From Dethiosulfatarculus sandiegensis (lineage in GTDB: Bacteria; Desulfobacterota; Desulfarculia; Desulfarculales; Desulfarculaceae): a stretch of 64,000 nt of DNA. The notes under the pieces were generated by a model, which was given only the letters and a program-made list of their open reading frames with translations, ran no database searches and was not told where the DNA came from. Position numbers and translations under genes: made by a program. Location: positions 19,703 through 83,702 of the forward strand of contig NZ_AZAC01000018.1 of NCBI RefSeq assembly GCF_000931935.2, given 5' to 3'. Position 1 is the stretch's first letter. Every line of letters starts with the position of its first letter. Below, piece by piece: positions 10,361-17,465 of the stretch.

Positions 10361-10937
10361 ATTTGCCCCCAGCCCAATAGGTGTATTTCTCAAGATTCCC
10401 GGACCTATGCAGATTTGAAAAACTTCCTGCAAACAATCCGAAGGGTCCAGCCTCCCCTCTTTGAATGCTTCACTCCGGGGAAGGCTCATAAAGAGGCGGG
10501 GCAGACTTGCCTGCGCTCCTTTGAGCCCGAACTTTTTTTCCTCTCTCTTTCATGTTTTCAGAGTTCTGATTTCCCGTTTATACGCCTCCCTGGATTCATT
10601 TTTTTCATCCGGGGGCTGTTCAAGGATCTGGCATCTGACACTATGACCTTTTGCATGCCTGAAGACATGCAAAAGCTTCTGTTGGTCAAAGCTGTTTTGG
10701 GGAAAATCAATTTTAAAAAACAGACTGTCAAAAGAGGCTTAAGCGGGATTTAATCCCGGCTTGGTTTGTTGTGTAAGGGTTGGCCAGGGTGAAATTTACC
10801 CTGTAAAAGGGCCTAATCCCCTCGTACCCCCCCTTTATCCGGTAGATGGGGAAATGGATAAGGGTGGTCTAAAATCAGTCCTTAAAAGATATGTTACAGA
10901 AAAAAGTGTAGATAGCTCTTTTTGGGCTTTTTGGGGC
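10361..10937. other. Gene-free region between the tRNA genes
   Basis: I support no gene here; the open frames have no family resemblance and weak starts. One structure stands out: a perfect 10-bp inverted repeat, CTTTTGCATG (10648-10657) and CATGCAAAAG (10666-10675), 8 bp apart, which could be an operator or a hairpin. Confidence 0.4.
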
Positions 10938-10966
10938 TTGCCAAACTGCAAAAAAGACGGTAAATA
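10938..10966 (+). promoter_or_regulatory. Promoter of tRNA-Asp copy 1
   Basis: TTGCCA (10938-10943), 17-bp spacer, TAAATA (10961-10966). This block and the following ~40 bp (GGTAAATATTGC, GATCGCGACAGCGAT) recur upstream of the second tRNA-Asp at 26062. Confidence 0.65.
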
Positions 10967-11008
10967 TTGCCCCACCGATCGCGACAGCGATAAACTGAAT
11001 AATGATGC

Positions 11009-11094
<86 letters not shown>

Positions 11095-11096
11095 CA

Positions 11097-11129
11097 AAAG
11101 AGCCAGCAATATTTGCTGGCTCTTTTTTT
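11097..11129 (+). terminator. Rho-independent terminator of tRNA-Asp copy 1
   Basis: Perfect 13-bp stem AAAGAGCCAGCAA / TTGCTGGCTCTTT with loop TAT, followed by a T run. Confidence 0.9.
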
Positions 11130-11271
11130 CGTCCGGCTCAACTGAAAGGCCTGATAGCTATCGGCGTCAGCCCCCACTTCGGATAGAGCGCCGCGGCCGG
11201 CAGTACTGAGGCCAGCAGACCGTCTTGATCCAATCCCTTTTCTTGTACCTGGGAATTTGGTGGCCGGGTGG

Positions 11272-11976
11272 CTATACCCCGACCCATGGCGCAAGGATGA
11301 AGTAGAGTCCCAGAAAAGCTATGCCCACCCCGGCGGCTCGCTTGAACCAGAGGCTTCCCCGTTGAAACGATCCATTTTCCAAAAGATTGCTCACCGCCGC
11401 TGTAGAGCTTCCAGCAAAGGCAATGGGCAGGGAATGCCCAATACCAAAGAGCAGGATCAATATGATGCCGGTAACGATGTCGTTTTGTACGGTGATAATA
11501 GCTAATATGGGGGCTATAAACCCGAAAGTGCAGGAGCCGGAAAGCACTCCGTAAGCCAAACCCAGAACAAAAGCTCCGCCCACTCCTTTAACCTTAAGAC
11601 GGCTCATCAGGCTGCCTGACATGGAGCAGACTTGTACGCCCAGCATGTCCAAGGCCACCCAGATAAGCACCGCCCCCACCAGTATGGTCCACCATGAACC
11701 AATCTCTCCCAACATCAAACCCAACAGGGAGCAGATGACCCCCACCAGGGCGATGGTAAGGAAGAGACCGCCGGTAAAGGCAAAGGCATAAGTGGCGGCG
11801 CTTTTAGGATTAACTGCCTTTTCCTGTCCTGCCACGTAAGTAACCATGAGAGGTATTGAGGCCATGTGGCAGGGGCTTAAGGCCACGCTGACCATTCCCC
11901 ACAAAAAGGCGCCAAGCATGGCGATCAAGCTTCCGGAAGATGTCCAGCTGTTAACTGTGATGAAAAAAGAATCCAT
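11272..11976 (-). CDS. Cytochrome c biogenesis CcdA / DsbD-like transmembrane electron carrier
   Basis: 234 residues from ATG 11976 (the frame extends 18 bases upstream to a TTG). There are six or seven hydrophobic segments. It has the two conserved cysteine motifs of the CcdA/DsbD family: SPCH in the first membrane segment and GSCTFGF in the second half. This family carries electrons from cytoplasmic thioredoxin across the membrane to periplasmic thiol proteins. It lies directly downstream of an exported thioredoxin, its natural partner. It is the last gene of the minus-strand island operon. Confidence 0.88.
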   Translation of the reverse strand: MDSFFITVNSWTSSGSLIAMLGAFLWGMVSVALSPCHMASIPLMVTYVAGQEKAVNPKSAATYAFAFTGGLFLTIALVGVICSLLGLMLGEIGSWWTILVGAVLIWVALDMLGVQVCSMSGSLMSRLKVKGVGGAFVLGLAYGVLSGSCTFGFIAPILAIITVQNDIVTGIILILLFGIGHSLPIAFAGSSTAAVSNLLENGSFQRGSLWFKRAAGVGIAFLGLYFILAPWVGV

Positions 11977-12006
11977 CTTTAATCTTTCTCGCAATCAACT
12001 AGTGGA

Positions 12007-12390
12007 TCAATTGAGGGTGACTCCCATTTTTTCCAGGTAAGACACCATTTTTTCCTTGTCCATGAATCCAAGGTGTCGAAATTGCTCTTTACCGTTTTTA
12101 TCAAAGAAAATCTGGGTGGGAATGCCCTTGAGTTTGAACCTGTCCACCTGTGAACGGTCCTTCCAAACATCTATGAAAGCGATGACTGCCTTGCCGTTAT
12201 ATTCTTCACGCACCTCTTTTATAATTGGAGCCATCATTTTGCACGGAATGCACTTGTCGGCTCCTAAATCAATCATGGTAACCATGCCTTTCACTGGCAA
12301 TTGGTTGGCATCATGAGGCATTTCCGCCGAACTTACTATTGCCGACAATAGAACCAAGGCGATAGAAAAAACCAGAGATATTCTTTTCAC
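12007..12390 (-). CDS. Exported thioredoxin-family protein
   Basis: 127 residues from GTG 12390 with GAGGAG upstream. A signal peptide covers residues ~1-22 (cleavage near SSAEM). The thioredoxin fold has active site CIPC and the conserved cis-Pro region GIPTQIFF. It is predicted periplasmic, reduced by the CcdA-like protein encoded just downstream, and delivers electrons to an unknown oxidised partner. Confidence 0.88.
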   Translation of the reverse strand: MKRISLVFSIALVLLSAIVSSAEMPHDANQLPVKGMVTMIDLGADKCIPCKMMAPIIKEVREEYNGKAVIAFIDVWKDRSQVDRFKLKGIPTQIFFDKNGKEQFRHLGFMDKEKMVSYLEKMGVTLN

Positions 12391-12561
12391 CTCAACTACT
12401 CCTCTTCGAATTTAAATGTTTTAGTGTTTATCCATCATTAACCCGGCGGCTGGAGGTATTGCAGGTAAAGCAGTGTTTTCAATAAAATGGATTACCAAAA
12501 CCAGCTAATAGTTGATTCAGGATTTGCAACTCACATGGCAGACCCCGGTTGGGGTCTCCAC

Positions 12562-12840
12562 AGCTCAAGGTAAATATTTCCGCTTCGGCTTCAAAGCCAC
12601 GTTCAGCATCGAGGTTAATACCGGCGCTTCCATCAAGGGCCCGATCACCGCCGCGGAAAGCCTGCCCTGAGTCGATGCCGTTTTTACGGCCATCTGGCGC
12701 ATATAGTGTTCCACGATCTGACTGCGGGCGTCGTTCCCGGGTGTAAACAAATAAGACTTGGGGCATGATCCGTCTGCTATAAGGCACAGGGGCGCTAAAA
12801 CTGCTCAGTCTCATGGAGGCAATAGCAAGGTCAAATGCCA
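12562..12840 (-). pseudogene. Frameshifted remnant resembling the ACR3 arsenite permease C-terminus
   Basis: The minus strand reads FDLAIAS at 12835-12815 and GIDSGQAF at 12679-12656 in one frame. At 12654 the reading continues in another frame as AAVIGPLMEAP and VLTSMLNVALK to a stop at 12565. Together these resemble the last helices of ACR3-type arsenite efflux permeases. A single-base shift near 12655 and extra sequence between the first two blocks indicate decay. The identification is from memory of the family and is tentative. Confidence 0.45.
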
Positions 12841-12852
12841 GTGGCTTTTTAA

Positions 12853-13383
12853 TCACAACTGCGGGTCGGCAAAGAATCGGTTTAAATAGGCGTCCAAGCA
12901 TGAAGCCTGCTCCTGGGCCAGCTCGGGACAGTCTCCGGCTTCCTTTCCCCCTTCGGCGGCCTGAGCGGCAAAAACCATACAGGTGGGCTGGCCACACTTT
13001 TTACAATTGGTCTTGGGGAGCATTTTCAGGATTTCAAAGACCTGGGGGCGCGGCATACCCGTATAGCAGGGCTCGATATTTTCCCGGTTCTCCCAGGCCT
13101 GGTTAATCTCCCGTTTTAACCATTTGAGAATTTTGTCCGCTTCCGCCTCGTTTTTGAGGGCGTTTACCGCGATCAACCGGGGATGGACGGTTATGATTTT
13201 TCCCTGCGTCCGGAAGGTGACACTGGGTGGTTCTCTGGTGTATTCATAGCCTCCCAATTCAGCGTTCAAAAATGGCAATGCCTCCCCCACATCCTGATCC
13301 AGATGCGCAAAACAGTGCAGGGACTGGAAATTGGGATTGCATTCGGGCCTAAAAATTTCCTTGCGGTAACTTTCCAGAAGCAT
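12853..13383 (-). CDS. Iron-sulfur protein with a four-Cys cluster domain
   Basis: 176 residues from ATG 13383 (GGAAAG upstream). The C-terminal part has the motif C-x2-C-x4-C ... C (CKKCGQPTCMVFAAQAAEGG, then GDCPEL), as in the 4Fe-4S domain of corrinoid/Fe-S proteins and related small redox proteins. The N-terminal ~100 residues are not recognised. Its place among ArsR, permease and thioredoxin genes suggests a redox role in metalloid handling; no substrate can be named. Confidence 0.7.
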   Translation of the reverse strand: MLLESYRKEIFRPECNPNFQSLHCFAHLDQDVGEALPFLNAELGGYEYTREPPSVTFRTQGKIITVHPRLIAVNALKNEAEADKILKWLKREINQAWENRENIEPCYTGMPRPQVFEILKMLPKTNCKKCGQPTCMVFAAQAAEGGKEAGDCPELAQEQASCLDAYLNRFFADPQL

Positions 13384-13477
13384 AAATACTTTCCAGATAG
13401 GTTAAACGACGTATGACGCTTCGCACCGCCTTTCTTTGCGCAGGCGGTGTTCTCCATGCAGCGCTTCCCCCGCGGTC

Positions 13478-13936
13478 CTAACAGCAGCAGCAGCCGCTTT
13501 GTCCGGCTGGTTCGGGTCCGCCTTGGGAGGATGCCGCATTTTTTATCAGCTCTTTAACCCTATCAATGTCATCCCGTTTAAGGTTGAAATCCTTGTTTTT
13601 GTCGATCCCCTCCCGGCTCAGAACAACATATCCCCGTAGCGGAATCTCGGCGTTTTTGAAGATGGCTTTGGCGCATCCCACCTCGCAACCATCCAGCACC
13701 ACCATGCGCTGAACGTCCTTGGCTGATTGCACGAAACCTGACAGATTGCCGCCGATGCCGGCCAGGCAAAATATCTTGCCAAAGCCCTCCCGGGTCAGCT
13801 CCACACAGGCCTGGTTGGCCAGCTGCCCCACATTGGAGCCGCCTGAGCAGGAAAGCAGCATCACATTCCCATCAGGCGTGCAACAGTTCCCTTTGTGCGT
13901 GGTCTGGACATTGGCATCACAGCAACAATCAGACAT
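13478..13936 (-). CDS. Cys-rich DGC-domain (putative zinc-binding) protein
   Basis: 152 residues, ATG 13936 with AGGAG upstream. There is a Cys-rich N-terminus (SDCCCDANV, GNCC), a central region with LLSCSGGSNVGQLANQA and LDGCEVGCAKA typical of DGC-domain proteins, and a CCCC tail. Members of this family sit beside ArsR regulators, permeases and small thioredoxins in anaerobes and are thought to bind metal. It belongs to the minus-strand island operon. Confidence 0.75.
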   Translation of the reverse strand: MSDCCCDANVQTTHKGNCCTPDGNVMLLSCSGGSNVGQLANQACVELTREGFGKIFCLAGIGGNLSGFVQSAKDVQRMVVLDGCEVGCAKAIFKNAEIPLRGYVVLSREGIDKNKDFNLKRDDIDRVKELIKNAASSQGGPEPAGQSGCCCC

Positions 13937-13975
13937 TTCGCTCTCCTTTTTTATTTAAACCCGCGATAGATACCC

Positions 13976-14209
13976 CTATTTGGCCAACCAGGATTTGACC
14001 TGATCCTTACTGGGCACTTTACCCACCACCTTGACGTCTCCGTCGATGATCACAGCCGGGGTGCCGAAGACACCGGCAGCGGCGATTTCCATGGTGTTGG
14101 TTACCTTTTCGACCTCCGCCTCGATTCCGGCTTCGGCCACTGCTTCCTTAACTACTTCTTCCGTCTTCTTGCACTTGGCGCAACCAGGACCCAGTACCTT
14201 GATTTGCAT
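13976..14209 (-). CDS. Small thioredoxin-like redox-active disulfide protein
   Basis: 77 residues, ATG 14209 with AAAGGAG upstream. Thioredoxin-like fold with active site CAKC (VLGPGCAKCKK), TPAVIIDGDV and GKVPS at the end, typical of 'redox-active disulfide protein 2'. No signal peptide, so cytoplasmic. It resembles the C-terminal domain of the protein at 14648-15127, with which it shares the KVPS motif. Confidence 0.85.
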   Translation of the reverse strand: MQIKVLGPGCAKCKKTEEVVKEAVAEAGIEAEVEKVTNTMEIAAAGVFGTPAVIIDGDVKVVGKVPSKDQVKSWLAK

Positions 14210-14248
14210 AATTGTTCTCCTTTGGTCTTATTGTTTGCCGATCACTTG

Positions 14249-14602
14249 CTAAGCCGCCTCCGGAATCAAATCAGGAGGAATTGCTTCGTAGGTTTTTCCT
14301 TGATGCCAAATGGTTTGGCACAGGGTGCGCAGGCCCGGTAAATTCTTGCAGGAAGAACAGCAAATCTCCGACTTGGCGGCCTGCGGTAAAATTTTTTCCA
14401 AGGGCTTTCCGTTCAGTAAAACTTGGTTGGATTCAATAAATCCCTTTTTCGTCAAGAGGGTTCCCTTGAGCGTGACCGTCCATCCCCGTGGCCTAAATTC
14501 ACCGTCCAATTCTTCAACAGCCCGTGGCACCTTTTCTTTGCTGTGCGCGCAACGCTCACAGGTCCGTCCGTCTTTGTCCAGGTGTTTCCACTCTGTTTTC
14601 AG
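14249..14602 (-). CDS. DUF2703-like cysteine protein with uncertain start
   Basis: Conserved family-like segments are read in one frame: EWKHLD, TCERC, AVEELDGEF, ESNQVLLNGKPLE, SEICCSSC and a C-terminal YEAIPPDLI. The TCERC part lies upstream of the first GTG (14530), so a GTG start would remove the family N-terminus. No ATG, GTG or TTG exists between the upstream TAG (14648) and that GTG. CTG 14602 (giving MKTEW) is the best-placed start but lacks a clear Shine-Dalgarno. The frame equals that of the gene upstream, separated only by TAG. It is probably expressed by coupling or has lost its start. Confidence 0.6.
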   Translation of the reverse strand: MKTEWKHLDKDGRTCERCAHSKEKVPRAVEELDGEFRPRGWTVTLKGTLLTKKGFIESNQVLLNGKPLEKILPQAAKSEICCSSCKNLPGLRTLCQTIWHQGKTYEAIPPDLIPEAA

Positions 14603-14647
14603 CCGTTTTATTGGCCGGATCTCCAGACGATTGATGAATCCATCACT

Positions 14648-15127
14648 CTATTGTAGTAATCTTCTGATTTCCCGCTCGCTGGGAACCTTGCCCGTTGAAA
14701 CCACTTTGCCGTTTATGATCAAACCCGGGGTAACCAATACACCGGTTGCGGCGATGGCATTGGCCTCTGTGATCTTGACCAGGTCAGCTTCCTCCCCGAG
14801 TTCGGTCAGCACCTTCATCACCCGTCCAAAAAGTTGATCGCAACGGGGGCAGCCCGGACCCACGACTCTGATCTCCAGACCTCCATCGGAACCCGCTTTA
14901 TAGGGCTGCCCCAACGTTTTACGAAACTCACGTACAAAGGCGGAGGAATATTCATCCCGGGCCGAAGATGGGATGTAATTACGCTTTTCCATACGATTTA
15001 GCATCTCTGCCGCCACCTCCTGGTCGGAGCGGTCGGCGTATTCCGCTTTCATGTCAGTGATGACTTGGTCGAGTTTTTTGATTCCTATGGATATGCCACC
15101 TACGTTTATTTTCTTAATGTCGTCCAT
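14648..15127 (-). CDS. Thioredoxin-like (CPRC) protein with N-terminal helical domain
   Basis: 159 residues from ATG 15127 with GGAGAAGG upstream (the frame extends to 15190). The N-terminal ~80 residues are an unrecognised helical domain (DIKKINVGGISIGIKKLDQV). The C-terminal ~80 residues are a thioredoxin-like domain with GPGCPRCDQ, VTPGLIINGKVV and GKVPS. It directly follows the permease gene (stop of permease 15156). It may feed electrons or thiol chemistry to the permease. Confidence 0.78.
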   Translation of the reverse strand: MDDIKKINVGGISIGIKKLDQVITDMKAEYADRSDQEVAAEMLNRMEKRNYIPSSARDEYSSAFVREFRKTLGQPYKAGSDGGLEIRVVGPGCPRCDQLFGRVMKVLTELGEEADLVKITEANAIAATGVLVTPGLIINGKVVSTGKVPSEREIRRLLQ

Positions 15128-15155
15128 AATGCCTTCTCCACAGGTAAGAATCGCT

Positions 15156-16328
15156 TCAGGCAAAGACCGAACCATAAATAAGTCCGGCAATGGTGGACAG
15201 CACCACGATGATGGAGCAGAACACCACTGTCTTTTTCCAGCCCATGACCCCGCCTATGACCAGCATATTGGGCAGGGAAAGTGCCGGTCCGGCCAGCAGC
15301 AGGGCGAGGGCGGGGCCCTTACCCATGCCTGCTCCGATAAGTCCCTGCAAAATGGGGATCTCGGTCAGGGTGGCGAAGTACATCAGGGCCCCGGCCAGCG
15401 AGGCGAAGAGGTTGGACCACAGGGAGTTTCCTCCCAGGGCGGCCTGAATCCATTGTTCGGGGATCAGGGCGGCATGGCCCGGTCGCCCCAGCATGAAGCC
15501 CGCCACCAGCACACCCGCTCCCAGAAGCGGGAAAATTTGCTTCATGAAGCCCCAAGTGGACTGAACCCAGTCCACCCGCTCGTCTTTGATAAACCAATTT
15601 TTGAGCATGAAGCCCAGGATTACCAGAAGGCCCGCGGTCAGGTACCACTTGGCCGAGAATATGGCTTGCCACAGACCGGCCTCTCCATCTGCCGGCCGGG
15701 CAAAAGCCGCGAAGACCAGGATCAGCACCAGGGTGAGCATGAATAAGGCCTCCTGAACCAGGGTGCGTCCCTTTCCGTCTTCATCCGGCAGGTAGATCTC
15801 TCCGGCAGCGCGTTCGGCGTCGTCCTTGCGGAAGATGAAGGCCATTAGCAAGCCGGTTATGATCGCGAAGATGACGGCCCCTATAGCCCGGGCCAGACCC
15901 AATTCCCACCCCAGGATGCGTGCGGTGAGCACAATGGCCAGCACGTTAATGGCCGGACCGGAGTAAAGAAAGGCCGTTGCCGGTCCAATGCCCGCACCCC
16001 GGGAGTAGATGCCCGCGAATAAAGGAAGCACCGTACAGGAGCAGACCGCCAGCACCGTACCTGAAACAGAGGCCACGGTATAGGATAGGATCTTCTTGGC
16101 CTTGGCTCCGAAATACTTGAGTACAGAGGCCTGGCTGACGAAAACCGCAATGGCTCCGGCGATGAAAAAGGCCGGGATCAGGCAAGTGAGCACGTGCTCC
16201 CTTGCGTATTCCTGCAGCATCATGAAGGCCTCTAGGCCGGATTGGCGGATAACTTCGCTGTTCCAGGGCATATAGTAGGCTGCCGCGAAGACCGCGAGAA
16301 TCATCAGGAGCTTGTATCGTTCCTTCAT
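15156..16328 (-). CDS. DUF318/ArsP-type permease
   Basis: 390 residues with about eight to ten hydrophobic segments. The family motif VCSCTVLPLF, then SRGAGIGPATAFLYSGPAIN, recurs in related form in the second half (TEIPILQGLIGAGMGKGPALALLLAGPALSLPN, positions split here for clarity), showing internal duplication. ArsP members export trivalent organoarsenicals; others are linked to copper or mercury. ArsR genes upstream and thiol proteins downstream favour metalloid efflux. A GAGGAGG Shine-Dalgarno lies 7 nt upstream of ATG 16328. Confidence 0.8.
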   Translation of the reverse strand: MKERYKLLMILAVFAAAYYMPWNSEVIRQSGLEAFMMLQEYAREHVLTCLIPAFFIAGAIAVFVSQASVLKYFGAKAKKILSYTVASVSGTVLAVCSCTVLPLFAGIYSRGAGIGPATAFLYSGPAINVLAIVLTARILGWELGLARAIGAVIFAIITGLLMAFIFRKDDAERAAGEIYLPDEDGKGRTLVQEALFMLTLVLILVFAAFARPADGEAGLWQAIFSAKWYLTAGLLVILGFMLKNWFIKDERVDWVQSTWGFMKQIFPLLGAGVLVAGFMLGRPGHAALIPEQWIQAALGGNSLWSNLFASLAGALMYFATLTEIPILQGLIGAGMGKGPALALLLAGPALSLPNMLVIGGVMGWKKTVVFCSIIVVLSTIAGLIYGSVFA

Positions 16329-16702
16329 TTTAAATTCCTCCTCAAGCTTGTTCCTGAAGTTGCGGCCGGGCTTTTTGTATTTGTCCGGTCGTGTTTTAGC
16401 TGGTTTGATAAAGTGTCGGCGTAATAAAGTAAATCAAACGCGCACCTGATTACGCAGATGATAAAAAGGGGTTGCCCCTCCTTGTTGCAGTCAATGGGGC
16501 ATGCGTTTTTCATGCTCAACAGATGACGTAACATCGTGGATTTGTGGCAACCGACCATTTCGTTCAAATCTCCCACGCTTGATTTCCCACTTGAAAGCCG
16601 CCCAAGTATCATCAGCCAGCCGGAATGGGCCAGGGTTCGTACAATCACCGCCGGAGCCTCCAGGCCATGTAGTTTACGGCTACCGGTGGGATAGGCTCGC
16701 AT
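16325..16702 (-). CDS. Divergent, possibly decayed ArsR-family regulator
   Basis: 125 residues. The central part aligns by eye with ArsR helix-turn-helix proteins (TLAHSGWLMILGRLSSGK, VGDLNEMVG, STMLRHLLSMKNA, KEGQPLFI). Conserved positions are altered (RHL for KHL, GQPLFI for TQVFY), and the C-terminal third loses resemblance, running through the permease Shine-Dalgarno and overlapping its start by ATGA. It may be an inactive duplicate of the ArsR at 16801. Confidence 0.45.
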   Translation of the reverse strand: MRAYPTGSRKLHGLEAPAVIVRTLAHSGWLMILGRLSSGKSSVGDLNEMVGCHKSTMLRHLLSMKNACPIDCNKEGQPLFIICVIRCAFDLLYYADTLSNQLKHDRTNTKSPAATSGTSLRRNLK

Positions 16703-16762
16703 CTCAGTTGCTGTTCCGTTCGAAGCGTCTTAAGTTACTTTTTATTACTAGTTAATGCATAT

Positions 16763-16770
16763 TTGGCCAA
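16763..16770. promoter_or_regulatory. Candidate ArsR operator TTGGCCAA (1)
   Basis: Self-complementary 8-mer inside an AT-rich stretch 60 bp upstream of the divergent ArsR gene. The same 8-mer occurs at 17151-17158 upstream of the other ArsR gene. Confidence 0.4.
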
Positions 16771-16800
16771 TTATTCAAGTTTGAGCTCAAAAAAAATACC

Positions 16801-17121
16801 TCACTTGACAAGTTGAATCTGGTGTTGCACCTGGGCTTCCATCACCGATTCCACGCAGTTGAAGAAACTAAGTACACAGGGGGCCAACAGGGAATAAAAA
16901 ACCTGAGTGGCGCGTCGTTCATCCTTGACCAGTCCAACGGATTTCAAGACAGACAGATGTTTGGAAATGGTCGACATGTCCAGGCCGACCGCTTCGGTGA
17001 GTTCGGCCACGCATTTTTCACCCGTGGATAACTCATCCAGGATAAGAAGCCTGTTGGGGTTGCCCAAGGCCCTTAGTATCCTGGCGCGGGCTTCAAATCG
17101 TTGTGCCTTGCTTACTTTCAT
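16801..17121 (-). CDS. ArsR/SmtB-family transcriptional repressor
   Basis: 106 residues from ATG 17121 (GGAGG 5 nt upstream; the frame is open to 17175 without a better site). The winged helix is complete: ILRALGNPNRLLILDEL, CVAELTEAVG, STISKHLSVLKS, RRATQVFYSL. Cysteines in the recognition region (KCVAEL) and near the C-terminus (APCVLSFFNCVE) could sense a soft metal or metalloid. First gene of the minus-strand island operon, so the probable regulator of the permease and redox genes. Confidence 0.88.
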   Translation of the reverse strand: MKVSKAQRFEARARILRALGNPNRLLILDELSTGEKCVAELTEAVGLDMSTISKHLSVLKSVGLVKDERRATQVFYSLLAPCVLSFFNCVESVMEAQVQHQIQLVK

Positions 17122-17150
17122 GGGGTCCTCCAATTTGCTTATTTGAAATA

Positions 17151-17158
17151 TTGGCCAA
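17151..17158. promoter_or_regulatory. Candidate ArsR operator TTGGCCAA (2)
   Basis: Self-complementary 8-mer 30 bp upstream of the ArsR start, matching the site at 16763-16770. Confidence 0.4.
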
Positions 17159-17324
17159 GTTTGCCAGATTGTCAAGTTCCTTTTCGAAAAAGTTGAAAAA
17201 CCACCTGAAAAAAGGGAAAGGGGTGTAATGGCATATTTGCTTATTTTATATTAAATTTGATTGATTAGTTGCAAGTTGATGCGGGTGGTTACTCAAAAAC
17301 AGCAGCAGTGTTTACTTCTGGAGT

Positions 17325-17378
17325 GCCTGTCACGCCGGAGGTCGCGAGTTCAAGTCTTGTCGTCCCCGCCACAGATAT
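17325..17378 (+). repeat. attR-like tRNA-Asp 3' fragment
   Basis: Copy of 11041-11094 with one mismatch (TCTTGT for TCTCGT in the T stem). The 5' half of the tRNA is absent and the preceding bases are unrelated, so it is not a functional tRNA. Its own hairpin terminator follows. Confidence 0.85.
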
Positions 17379-17382
17379 GACG

Positions 17383-17415
17383 AAAAGAGTCAGGTTTATG
17401 CCCGACTCTTTTTTT
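17383..17415 (+). terminator. Terminator after the tRNA-Asp fragment
   Basis: AAAAGAGTC and GACTCTTTT arms with a 12-base loop, then a T run. Different in sequence from the terminator of the intact tRNA copies. Confidence 0.75.
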
Positions 17416-17465
17416 GTTATGTGATGCCAATTACCTGAGAGCTCGAAAGAGGAACCCCAAATAAA

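Noticed and set aside
15128..15190. Longer N-terminus for the CPRC thioredoxin-like protein
   Set aside because: ATG 15127 has a clear GGAGAAGG site; the upstream part overlaps the end of the permease gene and has no family support.
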